A stretch of 64,000 nucleotides of DNA from NCBI GenBank assembly GCA_017394765.1, contig JAFPXF010000057.1:4722-68721 (forward strand), in the 5' to 3' direction. The stretch's first letter is position 1; each line of letters begins with the position of its first letter. The DNA comes from Bacteroidales bacterium. GTDB lineage: Bacteria; Bacteroidota; Bacteroidia; Bacteroidales; WCHB1-69. The translations under genes and the position numbers were made by a program. Under the pieces are notes generated by a model. It was not told where the DNA came from. It made no database searches and saw only the letters and a list, made by a program, of their open reading frames with translations. Positions 61,801 to 64,000 of this stretch are shown here, one piece after another.

Positions 61801-63077
61801 ACCGTCACAGTCGTACCTGCGCAAACTGTGTCGTTGGCGACAGCAGGGGTGCAGACCATTTCAGGAACGACAACCTCAATGGTACCTGTTTCGGTAACAT
61901 CCTTATAGAATCTGTGCCATAAGTCTATACCCTGAATGGCACAGTCATGCTCATTGTCTTGAACATAATCAGGATTCAAGGCTTGGAAAATCAGGCCAAG
62001 GACATATGTATAACAAGACGTATAGATACGGGTGGGAGTCGTGATCTCTTGTGTTTCGGTATGGTTCACAATCTCGCAAACTTCACCTTGGGTGAAGATG
62101 GTCGGTTTTGTAACTACAGTAGCAGGAGTAATGGTGATCGTGTCACCGGCGAGGTCGTTGCAAGCGAAGTCTTGATAAACCGGAATGACGACATACACAT
62201 CGCCTTCCACCGGAGTGGTGATCTCATAGGTGTTCACATAAGTAGTGGTAAGGAAAGAACCGTTACGATACCAATTCCATTTCCAGGGTTGTTCATCACC
62301 GGAGGTGTAGGAGTTCGCGGTCAGCAGAACAGGATCGGTAGAGCAAACTTGCGTTGCAGTGAGTTGCGTGACCGGGGTCGGGGAGACAGTGAAGTAGTGA
62401 ACAGGGGAGAGGGAGCTTTCGCAACCGCTACGGGTAATCTCCACGGAAAACTCATGGGCGAGCGTGTCATTGGCCAAGCCGGGGAGGTTGGCGGGAATGA
62501 AACTGTAAGACTGGCTGGTTGCGCCAGGAATGTAGTCGCCGTTGTGTTTCCACTGATAATTGACGGTGACGTCACTGCTGTTCTCAATCATGGCGGTGAG
62601 TGTCACCACATCGTTCTGGCAGGCGTGTCGGGGTCCGACAATATTGGCAGTCACATCGGCCGACACAGTGAAGATCACCGTGTTGGACTCATACAAGTGA
62701 TTAACCTTGCAGTACAGGTTGTACGTACCGGCAGGGTAGCCAGAAACCCTAAAGGTTGGTCCCACGGAATCCGTGCGGTTACCGTTGAGGTACCACCGAT
62801 AGGAGATGGGGTCTGTGCCATCCAAACCGGTCACCGAGGCACTGTACACAATCTCATAGCTGGGAACATTGAGTCCCATGCTTTGGGGTGCAGACGGTGA
62901 AACGGTGACCACAACGCTGTTCACGGCCTTGGAGTCCGCGAAAAACGAATGTGATGATGGAGTGACCCAACTGAGCAGTGGTGCTTTCGCATTCGAGAAA
63001 TGCGGCGCTTCACTGCGAGCTTGGCTGGTTCCTAAATATAGGAAAGCCATCAGCAGAAAAATCATAAATTTTTTCAT
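40863..63077 (-). CDS. Giant secreted Ig/PKD-repeat protein with T9SS-like C-terminal domain
   Basis: A continuous frame of 7,404 codons (about 780-800 kDa). Residues 1-22 (MKKFMIFLLMAFLYLGTSQA) are a signal peptide. Nearly all the rest is a chain of about 80 Ig/PKD-like modules of 80-95 residues, each with a C-x-G..(V/I)xLxA start, a central Y.W(Y/F).(N)G and a final GC. Modules come in families: CDGRSVTF (eight close copies), ETDPIVC, CVGGE(I/V)TLTA, CEGGEVELQA. Two arrays of a three-module 274-residue unit stand at about residues 1800-2890 and 3960-5060. The end (MKVYPVPATVQQ, DIYDATGKQI, KTVKFVIVK) is a T9SS type A sorting domain. It is probably an adhesin or surface fibre. No catalytic domain is seen. 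A -7 box lies 172 nt upstream. Confidence 0.93.
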   Translation of the reverse strand: MKKFMIFLLMAFLYLGTSQARSEAPHFSNAKAPLLSWVTPSSHSFFADSKAVNSVVVTVSPSAPQSMGLNVPSYEIVYSASVTGLDGTDPISYRWYLNGNRTDSVGPTFRVSGYPAGTYNLYCKVNHLYESNTVIFTVSADVTANIVGPRHACQNDVVTLTAMIENSSDVTVNYQWKHNGDYIPGATSQSYSFIPANLPGLANDTLAHEFSVEITRSGCESSLSPVHYFTVSPTPVTQLTATQVCSTDPVLLTANSYTSGDEQPWKWNWYRNGSFLTTTYVNTYEITTPVEGDVYVVIPVYQDFACNDLAGDTITITPATVVTKPTIFTQGEVCEIVNHTETQEITTPTRIYTSCYTYVLGLIFQALNPDYVQDNEHDCAIQGIDLWHRFYKDVTETGTIEVVVPEMVCTPAVANDTVCAGTTVTVTATPNDADSYIWYVDGVEVPGENLAQLTLTFQHAATHYFQVKAVSATGCVSEISNADTIVVEAPRMFAITGDNVLCDGDAATLTATAIGVEDYTWYGPVTGTGRVLNNATAGTYMVVGTSEHGCIVASEPFTVYNIGTDLQVVASATNVCAGEHVTLNANISDLLTGNVTYAWSTGSTNPTIDVVPTAALHSYTVTATYGNCTNSASIDINVNTAAAAPSIAGASTLTICQYAQQSFSVSNPAANTSYTWYVDGVEVAGATLATFAQTFNEPGIHEVRVSSTTSEGCTSAVSSAVTVTVETAPTIMIAGDALICNNDFVELTANINDYNHTFLTLPTDVHYEWRISNVTVENQLTLIGEFAQELSELIWNSDLPIFRYQLPAQDQPYVITVVATSSANGCTTVSDPYYVYVSNDINVNVTLDYNEVCAGGMVTATAHLADYNTPNLVYQWSVNGVPVAHGTERIFTTPVTADNTVISVQVTQTTSGCTATGSATANIFNPATVHSVVAINGMNEADQVCEGAEITVTAYLDQNHTVNPNLTYVWTENGHVMPNTHGYRFSKQVWALDHDPVDYIYTAYVFTDVPGCAAVPVSSDTVHVRRNPMVVLDGMHYVCFTGVEDMNLRLVARVDGTVDPAATYTFYRNGRRINTSTQYGNVLTENIQPTHLNSYTYLVEVNNGNGCSAFSEPFSVEVYDAPVVNILASDTIICYGGEVELQARINNYNDPMLTYQWYQNNVAPVDLLPGRTLPYETFQVSTTTSYIVEVTHLLQNSQNNMSYCSDRDTITIHVIEDPVVILSTNIPANHEICEGQPVKVVASVQGGVIGTEVFSWYRNGELIQNITGDTLVDFPQAVNGYPTTYTYEVSVSQRNSGCISVLTFVDTVVVNPNPTLAIETDPIVCGDGEGNVKLYAHVSPAPTTPYTFNWFEDNVALTGATGEHLDTLILTKAYRDYPYNFSVSLVNSYGCQAVAETQVYVDTVPVINVTASDANICVGGEVTLTAHLNDWNTTNMRYQWYEDNNAIAGATDLTLVVAPTTVGAHNYKFTAIQQNSHCNAASEFFTVTVHPDPVIASVTLSDTIVCQGAQIMITANLDSNTLASNDNVYTWYRNGILMPGAVAQTIYDSPVTVDNNTQQYIYSVTVATPMTGCVSAPATSAALTIYPNPTVVITGDQFVCATDSVFLQANTDSIGTSVGLLHYQWYESGMLRDNMAYTLGDNQFYAEYWYPRDEPYRFVVEVQREGVPAACAARSAEYLVYVLPVPDVNITATETEICTGGEVTLTANLVDPNAQNITYQWYEIRNRIDTFVVGYSGGQPTYFYAYTPYRYDIPGANSRTYTAVYTDTTKVCVEVIQTTSQCHDIDSVLIIVNPDPVLTITNDLPASKTLCDGRSVTFEATVEGGVPGGEIYTWYRNGEVIPNAVGAIFTETPHAISDYPTVYVYEVSVKQTANGCESIVTLADTVTVNPNPTLAIETDPIVCSDANNNITMVAHVYPEPTTDYTFTWFEDNAVITGATGVHADTIVLTKPYRDYPYNFSISLVNQYGCQATAETVIYVDTVPVVNIAATEDTICVGGEITLTANLNNWNTPNMQYQWYDNGNLIAGATSLTYTVVPTQGVHAYTFTAKQLNSLCQATSNTVNVTVNADPTITLTNDLPASKTLCDGRSVTFTATVAGGVTGGEVFTWYRNGEVIPDAVGAIFTETVHAISDYPTVYVYEVSVKQTAAGCESIVTLADTVTVNPNPTLTIQTDPIVCGDNANNIMMVANILPEPTTNYTFAWYEENVALTGATGAHLDTIVLTRPYRDYPYNFSVVLVNEYGCQATAETSIYVDSVPVINIVASETQICVGGEITLTANLNNWNTANMEYQWYRDGNLIAGATSLTYTEVPASGVRAYTFTAKQINSLCQATSNTVNVTVNADPTLTITNDLPASRTLCDGRSVTFTATVAGGVNGGEVYTWYRNGEVIPGAVSAVYTETPHAISDYPTVYVYEVSVKQTAAGCESIVTLADTVTVNPNPTLAIETDPIVCNNGQNNILMIARVYPEPTTNYSFTWFQDNRELLTGAAGPHSEIMTLTRPYRDYPYNFSVVLVNEYGCQATAETQIYVDRNPVVNTSVTESDICVGGEVTLTAHLNDWNTQNMQYQWYHNNSPIPGATSLTYTTVLTQEGAHAYTFKATQLNSLCEATSRPLTVTVHADPTVTTTNDLPASKTLCDGRSVTFTATVAGGVTGGEVYTWYRNGEVIPNAVGSIFTETVHAISDYPTVYVYEVSVKQTATGCESVVTLADTVTVNPNPTLAIETDPIVCDDAANNIKMIAHVYPEPTTNYSFTWFEDNAVITGATGTHADTMIMTKPYRDYPYNFSISMVNEYGCQATAETYIYVDTVPVVNIAVTEDTICIGGEITLTANLNNWNTPNMQYQWYDNGNLIAGATSLTYTVVPTEGAHAYTFTAKQLNSLCHAISNTVNVTVNPDPIVTAITINGVASDTLCDGAQVTLAATITPANANAVYTWYRNGIEIPGANQSTFSENVYTNDNQITVNVYTAKVVLPAAGCESAISTVHADAVVFPAPSNVSISGESIVCNRETTTLIVTADGAYMYSWDGGPFTTDSSFQAGPGVHYVIAQSIAGCNSASNSFTVRSIGTDLQISATATSICEGEHVTLNADLQGLVDSNVVYIWSTTPTNHPTIDVQPDSTTTYTVTAVYDGCSNEASITILVHHAPAVPTVVGPKDDILCEGDQAQFVASVTGTPEAVSYIWYLDGVEIPGENLDTLNLNLTAIGTHNINARAISSEGCISGVSTNTTITIEAAPSLLTVTGNNIICYGDSTLLIAHAEGAASYQWSTGVFADRIYASAGVYTVTAYSANGCKTVSDPFTVNEFGPDVQITADQTAVCAGTPVVLNANEDGWVGNIVYTWEDGTHTSTHTIVPTTSGWHKVTSTVTSNGYDTHTCTRVDSIYITVYALPVVNGINILGNDTICEGTQVTLAADPDTAASYRWFENGIEIPGHNLDTIIVMPEPGVHYYAVQLINEYGCESAHHAISTPIVVLPNPTIMITGDPLICNDSLITLYANINDTTNTNAQNALYNYEWRVYNYTLVPGGATTHVDPITGESYYVHPLGADSPILQANFPAQDHPYIFTVHATNTNGCLAKSDPYYVYVEDTIFVAVTVDHDAVCQGGEVTATAHLGNYNTQDLVYQWFKNGVLIPYATEPIFTTSIDEDSTVLTVTVTQTTTGCNATGSDTVYFFYPPQISSVTAVNGTQHGDDIYVCEGAQITVTAVMDSLGTTDSTLRYIWKENGFLMPLAHDYQFSKQMWILDHDSAMYTYEAYIDIDVPGCVPYPVYSNRVHVRRNPIVIIDGVHNVCFHDVHTPNVYLTAMTDGGQDVNAIHKWYRNGFLTYNSLTHDNMYIEMVEPTHHDPVTYMVEVINGNGCSAFSEPFQVEVYAAPVVNILASDTLICEGGEVELQARINNYNDPMLVFEWYRNEINPGHLMPGRTHATEVFSNLTETTTFFVHVTHLMNDNSGGHTICDDYDQITIHVNPDPVVTLTNDLPDGKTLCDGRSVTFTTTVTGGVPGGEVFTWYRNGEIIPDAVGPQFTETPHAISDYPTTYIYQVSVRQATTGCESIVTVADTVIVNPNPTVEIETDPIVCRNDNGNIMMVAHVYPEPTTAYSFNWFEDNVVLNGATGAHNDTIVLTREYRDYPYHFSVSLVNEYGCQATDEAIIYVDTLPVINITSTEYEICVGGEITLTANLDNWNTPNMEYHWYDNNVLIPGATSLTYTVVPDSGAHVYTFTAEQLNSHCSAISNAVTVNVHADPTITVTNDLPASKTLCDGRSVTFEATVHGGVAGGEIFTWYRNGEVIPNAVGATFTETPHAISDYPTVYVYEVSVKQTANGCESVVTFADTVTVVPNPTVTIQTDPIVCGDHTGNVVMIANIQPEPTTAYSFNWYEDNALLTSGMTGAHNDTITLTRPYRDYPYNFSVVLVNEYGCQATDEATIYVDTVPVINITATETEICVGGEITLTANLDNWNTPNMEFHWYDNGNLILGATSLTYTVVPDSGAHNYTFSAKQLNSLCQATSNVVTVNVHADPTITVTNDLPASKTLCDGRSVTFVATVHGGVTGGEIFTWYRNGEVIPNAIGSIFTETPHAISDYPTVYVYEVSVKQTANGCESIVTFADTLTVVPNPTVVIETDPIVCRNDNGNITMVAHVYPEPTTAYSFNWFEENVALTGATGAHNETITLTREYRDYPYNFSVSLVNEYGCQATAETQVYVDTIPVINIASTEYDICIGGEVTLTANLNNWNTPNMEYHWYDNGNLIAGATSLTYTVVPTPGIHNYTFSAEQLNSHCSAISNVATVTVHADPTITVTNDLPASKTLCDGRSVTFEATVNGGVAGGEIFTWYRNGEVIPNAVGATFTETPHAISDYPTVYVYEVSVKQTANGCESVVTFADTVTVNPNPTLAIETDPIVCRNDNGNITMIAHVYPEPTTAYTFTWFEDNAVITGATGAHNETITLTREYRDYPYNFSISLVNEYGCQATAETQVYVDTLPVVNIEVTENLICVGGEITLTANLNNWNTPNMEYHWYDNGNLIAGATSLTYTVVPTEGDHVYTFSAKQLNSLCQATSNAITVNVIPDPVIANVTLSDTIVCQGAQIAITANAGNYVPSTDDVYTWYRNGVLIPGATAQTIYDSPVTVDNNTQQYIYTAVVTRTPSGCTSLPVASAALTIYPNPTVVITGDQHVCETDSIFLIANVDTIGGNVGTLHYTWYESGMIRDNMAYGYGDNQFYGEYWYARVEPYRFTVEVQREGVAAGCASTSAEYLVYVYPQPVVNITATETEICEGGEVTLTANLVDPNAQNMIYQWYEIRHRVDTFETGYDSLGNFTYTYFPITYHYNIPGANSATYTTTYNETITMGVVAYQTPSTCFDTDEITITVNPRPVVTSVTVNGVVLDTVCDGAQVNLAATITPADAQGAVYTWFRNGVEIPGANQSTFSENVYTNDNQVTTNVYTVMVTLPASGCVSEVSVPNATVVVNPAPSTVTISGNNVICEGDSTVLTVYSDVDGIITWSTGSHESSITVPAGVYTVTVTTPEGCEKTSDPFTVEALGTDLLVSASETHICAGEHTTLYVNQDGWAGNVSYQWCAEAGNSTATTVDVHPDVTTTYTVTATVNSSNNIHGCTAVGEVTIIVTPLPTTLVVTGDTTICQGDQATLTASTTDSDITGYIWYQNGVEIPGENQAVLTINFPDYGTYTYVAKAVNNQGCVSAIASNPAIVTVNPAPTVVSITGNNIICENDMTNLTVYSDVTGTITWSTGSHDANINVPAGVYTVTVTTPEGCEMTSAPFTVEALGTDLLVSASETHICAGEHTTLYVNQDGWAGNVTYQWSANADSSVATTVDVAPEVTTTYTVTATVNSTNNMNGCTAIGEVTIVVTPLPAIVTVNASADSVCEGEQVTFTATPADPTYTYIWYQNGIEIAGEHQNVITVNFPIEGAYTFAAKAVNPDGCESAEASAPVTVYVSAAPDAVVISGNLEICNGGTTTLYADVTPHVAGATYQWYQDNVAIAGATGYFLTVTTAGSYKVDVTTNGCTTTSDAVNVIVNEAPQLQLTATEQTICQFGTTVISAEATGWNNNEVNYTWSNGYHGSSFTFTPTVAGDYTFSVTASLATSGCTAVDQITIHVNAAPAAPVVTVNNALVCEGGQITLTMTDTNAVNYGTPIITWYDNGAYMAGNQTSVTLTPALGQHNYNVSVEYPNSGCNTAISEIVVVNVIPQPTVAIELTSGNNNVLCDGGSTTLTANVTPAGFNYNYQWFQNNVEITGATNSTLDVTLFARESTYDYQVVVTAAPGCIVVSDVTSITVVSDPVVVASVDNAIICEGGVATFSVAVDGGVSNVNGLNGYTYAWYSNLDHSTPIANTPTFTVNNATAGTYAYEVVVTSPYGCSTTSNIVNLTVVEDPTVTVAVAAGYDATICENGSTVLVANVTGGYGTPSYQWYSNGLPILGETNRTLVLNNVANNNFVYTVKVTQTGVDCEAVSTNTVNPFTVVAPYSVTVTGNANTCVGGTVTLTAAVTGVLPTDIPTYQWYRVSANGVATPIAGANSAVYTTEPLLTEGSYEYYVGITSSISGCTTNSDSYTANVIADPTVVITGAHSVCEQGQLQLNATVYGGIPGVQYEYTWTWTGASSGSAVTAVPTYTPNLPANDGANHYYFTVTVNPVGTSGCDATSAAHELDVYAVPTVTVTADRSYVCEGGAVTFTANVTPAGNYNYAWTINGVANAANTPSVTTIVNNAGPVSATVTVSANNNIVSCATTATIAVPVQTVADPVVTIAANHTSMCAGGTTTLSVSSITVDNNIPADFSYQWAINGHEIPGAINNTFVQSLTEAGTYTYTLRVTQNGNLGCASEWSAPVTVLVAEQPSVTLYNADGLNICEGGTITLNGIVDNYGNTVNGVLNSSVYGPMTYTWNSNGVVVPSGVHPNQAGTDQLTQTLNNVGNYNYNVVVTPTGYACQPAASNTVTVGVVNDPTWNDVHVYYPDVCVGQQVNLEATIVGGVADYSDNTNGYIQWTVTFNGTTANVAGGQGGNSYDFPAYPGNYVYTPTYVGNIGSGCQLTNTADVEQPVTVHEIPTAMFVTGDGSTICANDPDASVELTIVFTGGAPYTFDIENMMTGEILPYHVSLTDTFRFYVSPDVTTRYRIIALANSYCENNDLGSIASTTVTVNVNAVSFSETTFMPVYCGEDAIISFDITSGNENEAYQVYENGVLIASGVVTDGHIIIPDGLLSEGSHTLTLVIGGCEYEVTVIIPVGSENSELFGENFMDIRWDDVVIINLNANPRYEFVGFQWYRNNELIPGAIYKNYQEIGGLRGFYSVVLTAIDHETGEMVTFQTCPREFNSLSSMKVYPVPATVQQVITIELDLTAEELNGAVLDIYDATGKQINHMTDLTPITKVAGFKAQGTYFGRIITGTNEIKTVKFVIVK
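45681..46480 (-). repeat. 729-bp in-frame duplication in the giant gene
   Basis: A stretch encoding ICAGEHTTLYVNQDGWAGN is nearly identical at 45681-45753 and 46410-46480. The offset is 729 nt (243 codons). The flanking modules (EALGTDLLVSASETH, GVYTVTVTTPEGCE) are also duplicated, so a whole two- to three-module unit was copied. Confidence 0.75.
47905..51195 (-). repeat. Array 2: four ~822-bp three-module units in the giant gene
   Basis: Four units, each encoding a CDGRSVTF module, an ETDPIVC module and an ICVGGE module. A reference point in the CDGRSVTF module recurs at 48659, 49481, 50306 and 51128, spacings of 822, 825 and 822 nt. All spacings are multiples of three. Confidence 0.85.
54410..57695 (-). 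repeat. Array 1: four ~822-bp three-module units in the giant gene
   Basis: The same three-module unit as array 2, with the reference point at 55160, 55988, 56810 and 57632 (spacings 828, 822, 822 nt). A ninth, diverged copy (NIPANHEICEG) stands alone near 59370. The two arrays also share flanking modules about 8.2 kb apart, for example the module with ICNND near 60880 and the one with ICNDS near 52655. Confidence 0.85.
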
Positions 63078-63146
63078 CGTTTTGAATTTAATTATTACTA
63101 TTGTTTATTTATATTATATTTCTCATTACGATCTTCAACAGGACAC

Positions 63147-63190
63147 GCCACGCCCGTTGGGGTGGCTGCTCCGAGCGTCTCTGGCGCTCG
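63147..63190 (-). promoter_or_regulatory. Two hairpins in the leader of the giant gene
   Basis: GCCAC(G)CCC-GTT-GGGGTGGC at 63147-63166 and CGAGCG-7nt-CGCTCG at 63172-63190 lie between the -7 box (63250-63258) and the ATG at 63077. They could protect the very long mRNA or act as an attenuator. On the plus strand the second is followed by TCTTTT, so a plus-strand terminator is also possible. Confidence 0.5.
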
Positions 63191-63249
63191 TCTTTTGGGT
63201 ATGGTCTTAATGTTATCAAACATACTTTTATTCACTTTATAAACAACTT

Positions 63250-63258
63250 GCAAAAATA
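63250..63258 (-). promoter_or_regulatory. -7 promoter element for the giant gene
   Basis: The minus strand reads TATTTTTGC (TAnnTTTGC), 172 nt before the ATG at 63077. Confidence 0.65.
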
Positions 63259-63693
63259 CAAAAATTTCAATACAATTTATCGCCCTATCTGATTTTTTTT
63301 TTTATTTTATCAACACTTTTTATTTTTCAGTATATCAGTCTTTTATCTTAATTGCACGAAAATTCTTTCCTCCGAAGAAGAGAGTTTTCCAGTATCTATA
63401 TACTGAAAAGTACGATTTTAGTTACAAATAAAGCCGTTTTTCTTCTCCGAAAAGTACGGGGTTTGTCTTGCCGGCGAAAACCAGCTTCCCGTTTTCATTG
63501 CAACACTTGATTTCTCTGCGAAAGCCTCTTTTTCGGTTCTTTCAGCCAAAATGCATATAAAACACACTCTTTCAGTAATTTAAGAAAAACCGCGCGAAAA
63601 TCGAATATTTCAATGGGGAAATCGAATCGGGTTTGAAAATCAAATTCTCGGGGGGATATCGGATGCATCGATTTCAGGTCGGCGGGTGAACGA

Positions 63694-63833
63694 ATGCATC
63701 CCCTGACGGGGATGGCCGGTCGCACGGGACTTCCGCAACGCACTCCGTTGCCCACCTACCCTCTGCTCACTGATCACTGTTCACTGTCCGACTACAGATA
63801 TGCATCCCCTGACGGGGATGACCAGTCGCACGG
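63694..63833. repeat. 34-nt palindrome-bearing direct repeat, two copies
   Basis: Copies at 63694-63727 and 63800-63833 differ at two positions. Each contains CATCCCC-TGA-C-GGGGATG, an inverted repeat, followed by (G/A)CC(G/A)GTCGCACGG. The copies are 106 nt apart, and a TCACTGATCACT repeat lies between them. Confidence 0.75.
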
Positions 63834-63866
63834 AAACAAACAAAAGGGAACCGTTGGTGTTGTTGC

Positions 63867-63897
63867 AAAAAAAAAGCCCTCTGTGATCAGAGGGCTT
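63867..63897 (-). terminator. Rho-independent terminator of the rRNA operon
   Basis: On the minus strand AAGCCCTCTG-ATCA-CAGAGGGCTT (63874-63897, perfect 10-bp stem) runs into a T-tract (63867-63875). It follows the 3' end of 5S rRNA by about 10 nt. Confidence 0.93.
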
Positions 63898-63905
63898 CTA
63901 TGGTA

Positions 63906-64000
<95 letters not shown>

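Larger units (their letters stand above)
63078..63905. other. 828-bp leader/intergenic region between the giant gene and 5S rRNA
   Basis: No gene seen. From left to right it holds the leader hairpins and promoter of the giant gene, an AT-rich stretch with a 12-bp inverted repeat (TTTTCAGTATAT 63324-63335, ATATACTGAAAA 63398-63409), two copies of a palindrome-bearing 34-nt repeat, a TCACTGATCACTGTTCACT repeat (63769-63788), and the 5S terminator. Confidence 0.7.

Noticed and set aside
63694..63833. CRISPR array
   Set aside because: Only two repeat copies with a 72-nt gap that itself contains another dispersed repeat; no cas genes in the window.

Overview
The window looks like chromosomal DNA from a member of the Bacteroidales (Bacteroidota). 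Many genes have a promoter with the Bacteroidota -7 element TAnnTTTGC just upstream. Secreted proteins carry type IX secretion (T9SS) features: a gliding-motility type B C-terminal domain and a C-terminal domain of the ordinary T9SS sorting kind. Families typical of the group are present: C25 (gingipain) and C10 (streptopain) peptidases, Omp28, FISUMP-domain proteins, DUF4159, DUF5618, and a radical SAM/lipoprotein pair. No T9SS machinery is in the window, only likely cargo. A species cannot be named from this sequence.

Layout. 1-2820 (minus): 5' part of a C25 peptidase, cut by the window edge. 2948-8721 (plus): tsaC and coaD, then two thioredoxin-fold proteins, a DUF6029-like outer-membrane protein and an Omp28 lipoprotein. 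8755-13482 (plus): a 2-hydroxyacid dehydrogenase with a short-chain fatty acid transporter, then an IspD-guanine deaminase fusion with a UDP-GlcNAc 2-epimerase. 13700-15270 (plus) is an AT-rich accessory island: a C10 peptidase lacking its N-terminus, followed by a small lipoprotein that resembles chagasin-type cysteine-protease inhibitors. 15318-19271 (minus): GH16 glycosidase, DUF4159, DUF5618, then a radical SAM/SPASM enzyme with two lipoproteins, one of which carries a tandem MYGPxPVEF repeat. 19351-24337 (minus): two FISUMP proteins with a sorting-domain-like module near the N-terminus. 24601-27696 (minus): VWA membrane protein and TrpS. 27886-28503 (plus): small beta-barrel protein. 28504-29071: non-coding, with an Rhs remnant and a strongly structured nested inverted repeat. 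29072-35385: DUF721, AroE, DedA, TPR, U32/RlhA-like and lysozyme-like genes. 35421-40778 (minus): a 1,248-residue T9SS type B protein and an OmpA-family protein.

40863-63077 (minus) is one open reading frame of 7,404 codons encoding a secreted protein made almost wholly of Ig/PKD-like modules. It has two arrays of a ~822-bp three-module unit and a T9SS-like C-terminus. 63078-63905 is a leader/intergenic region with structured repeats, and the window ends in a 5S rRNA gene (minus) with its terminator.

How the genes fit together: housekeeping functions (tRNA modification, CoA, isoprenoid and shikimate pathways, TrpS, rRNA modification) are interleaved with envelope and secreted functions (proteases, glycosidase, adhesin-like giants, lipoproteins, redox folding). 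The items most worth a second look are the radical SAM/lipoprotein operon with a repeat-bearing second lipoprotein, the C10 peptidase/inhibitor-like pair, the IspD-GuaD fusion, the FISUMP proteins with misplaced sorting domains, the giant repeat protein, and the structured element at 28736-28832.
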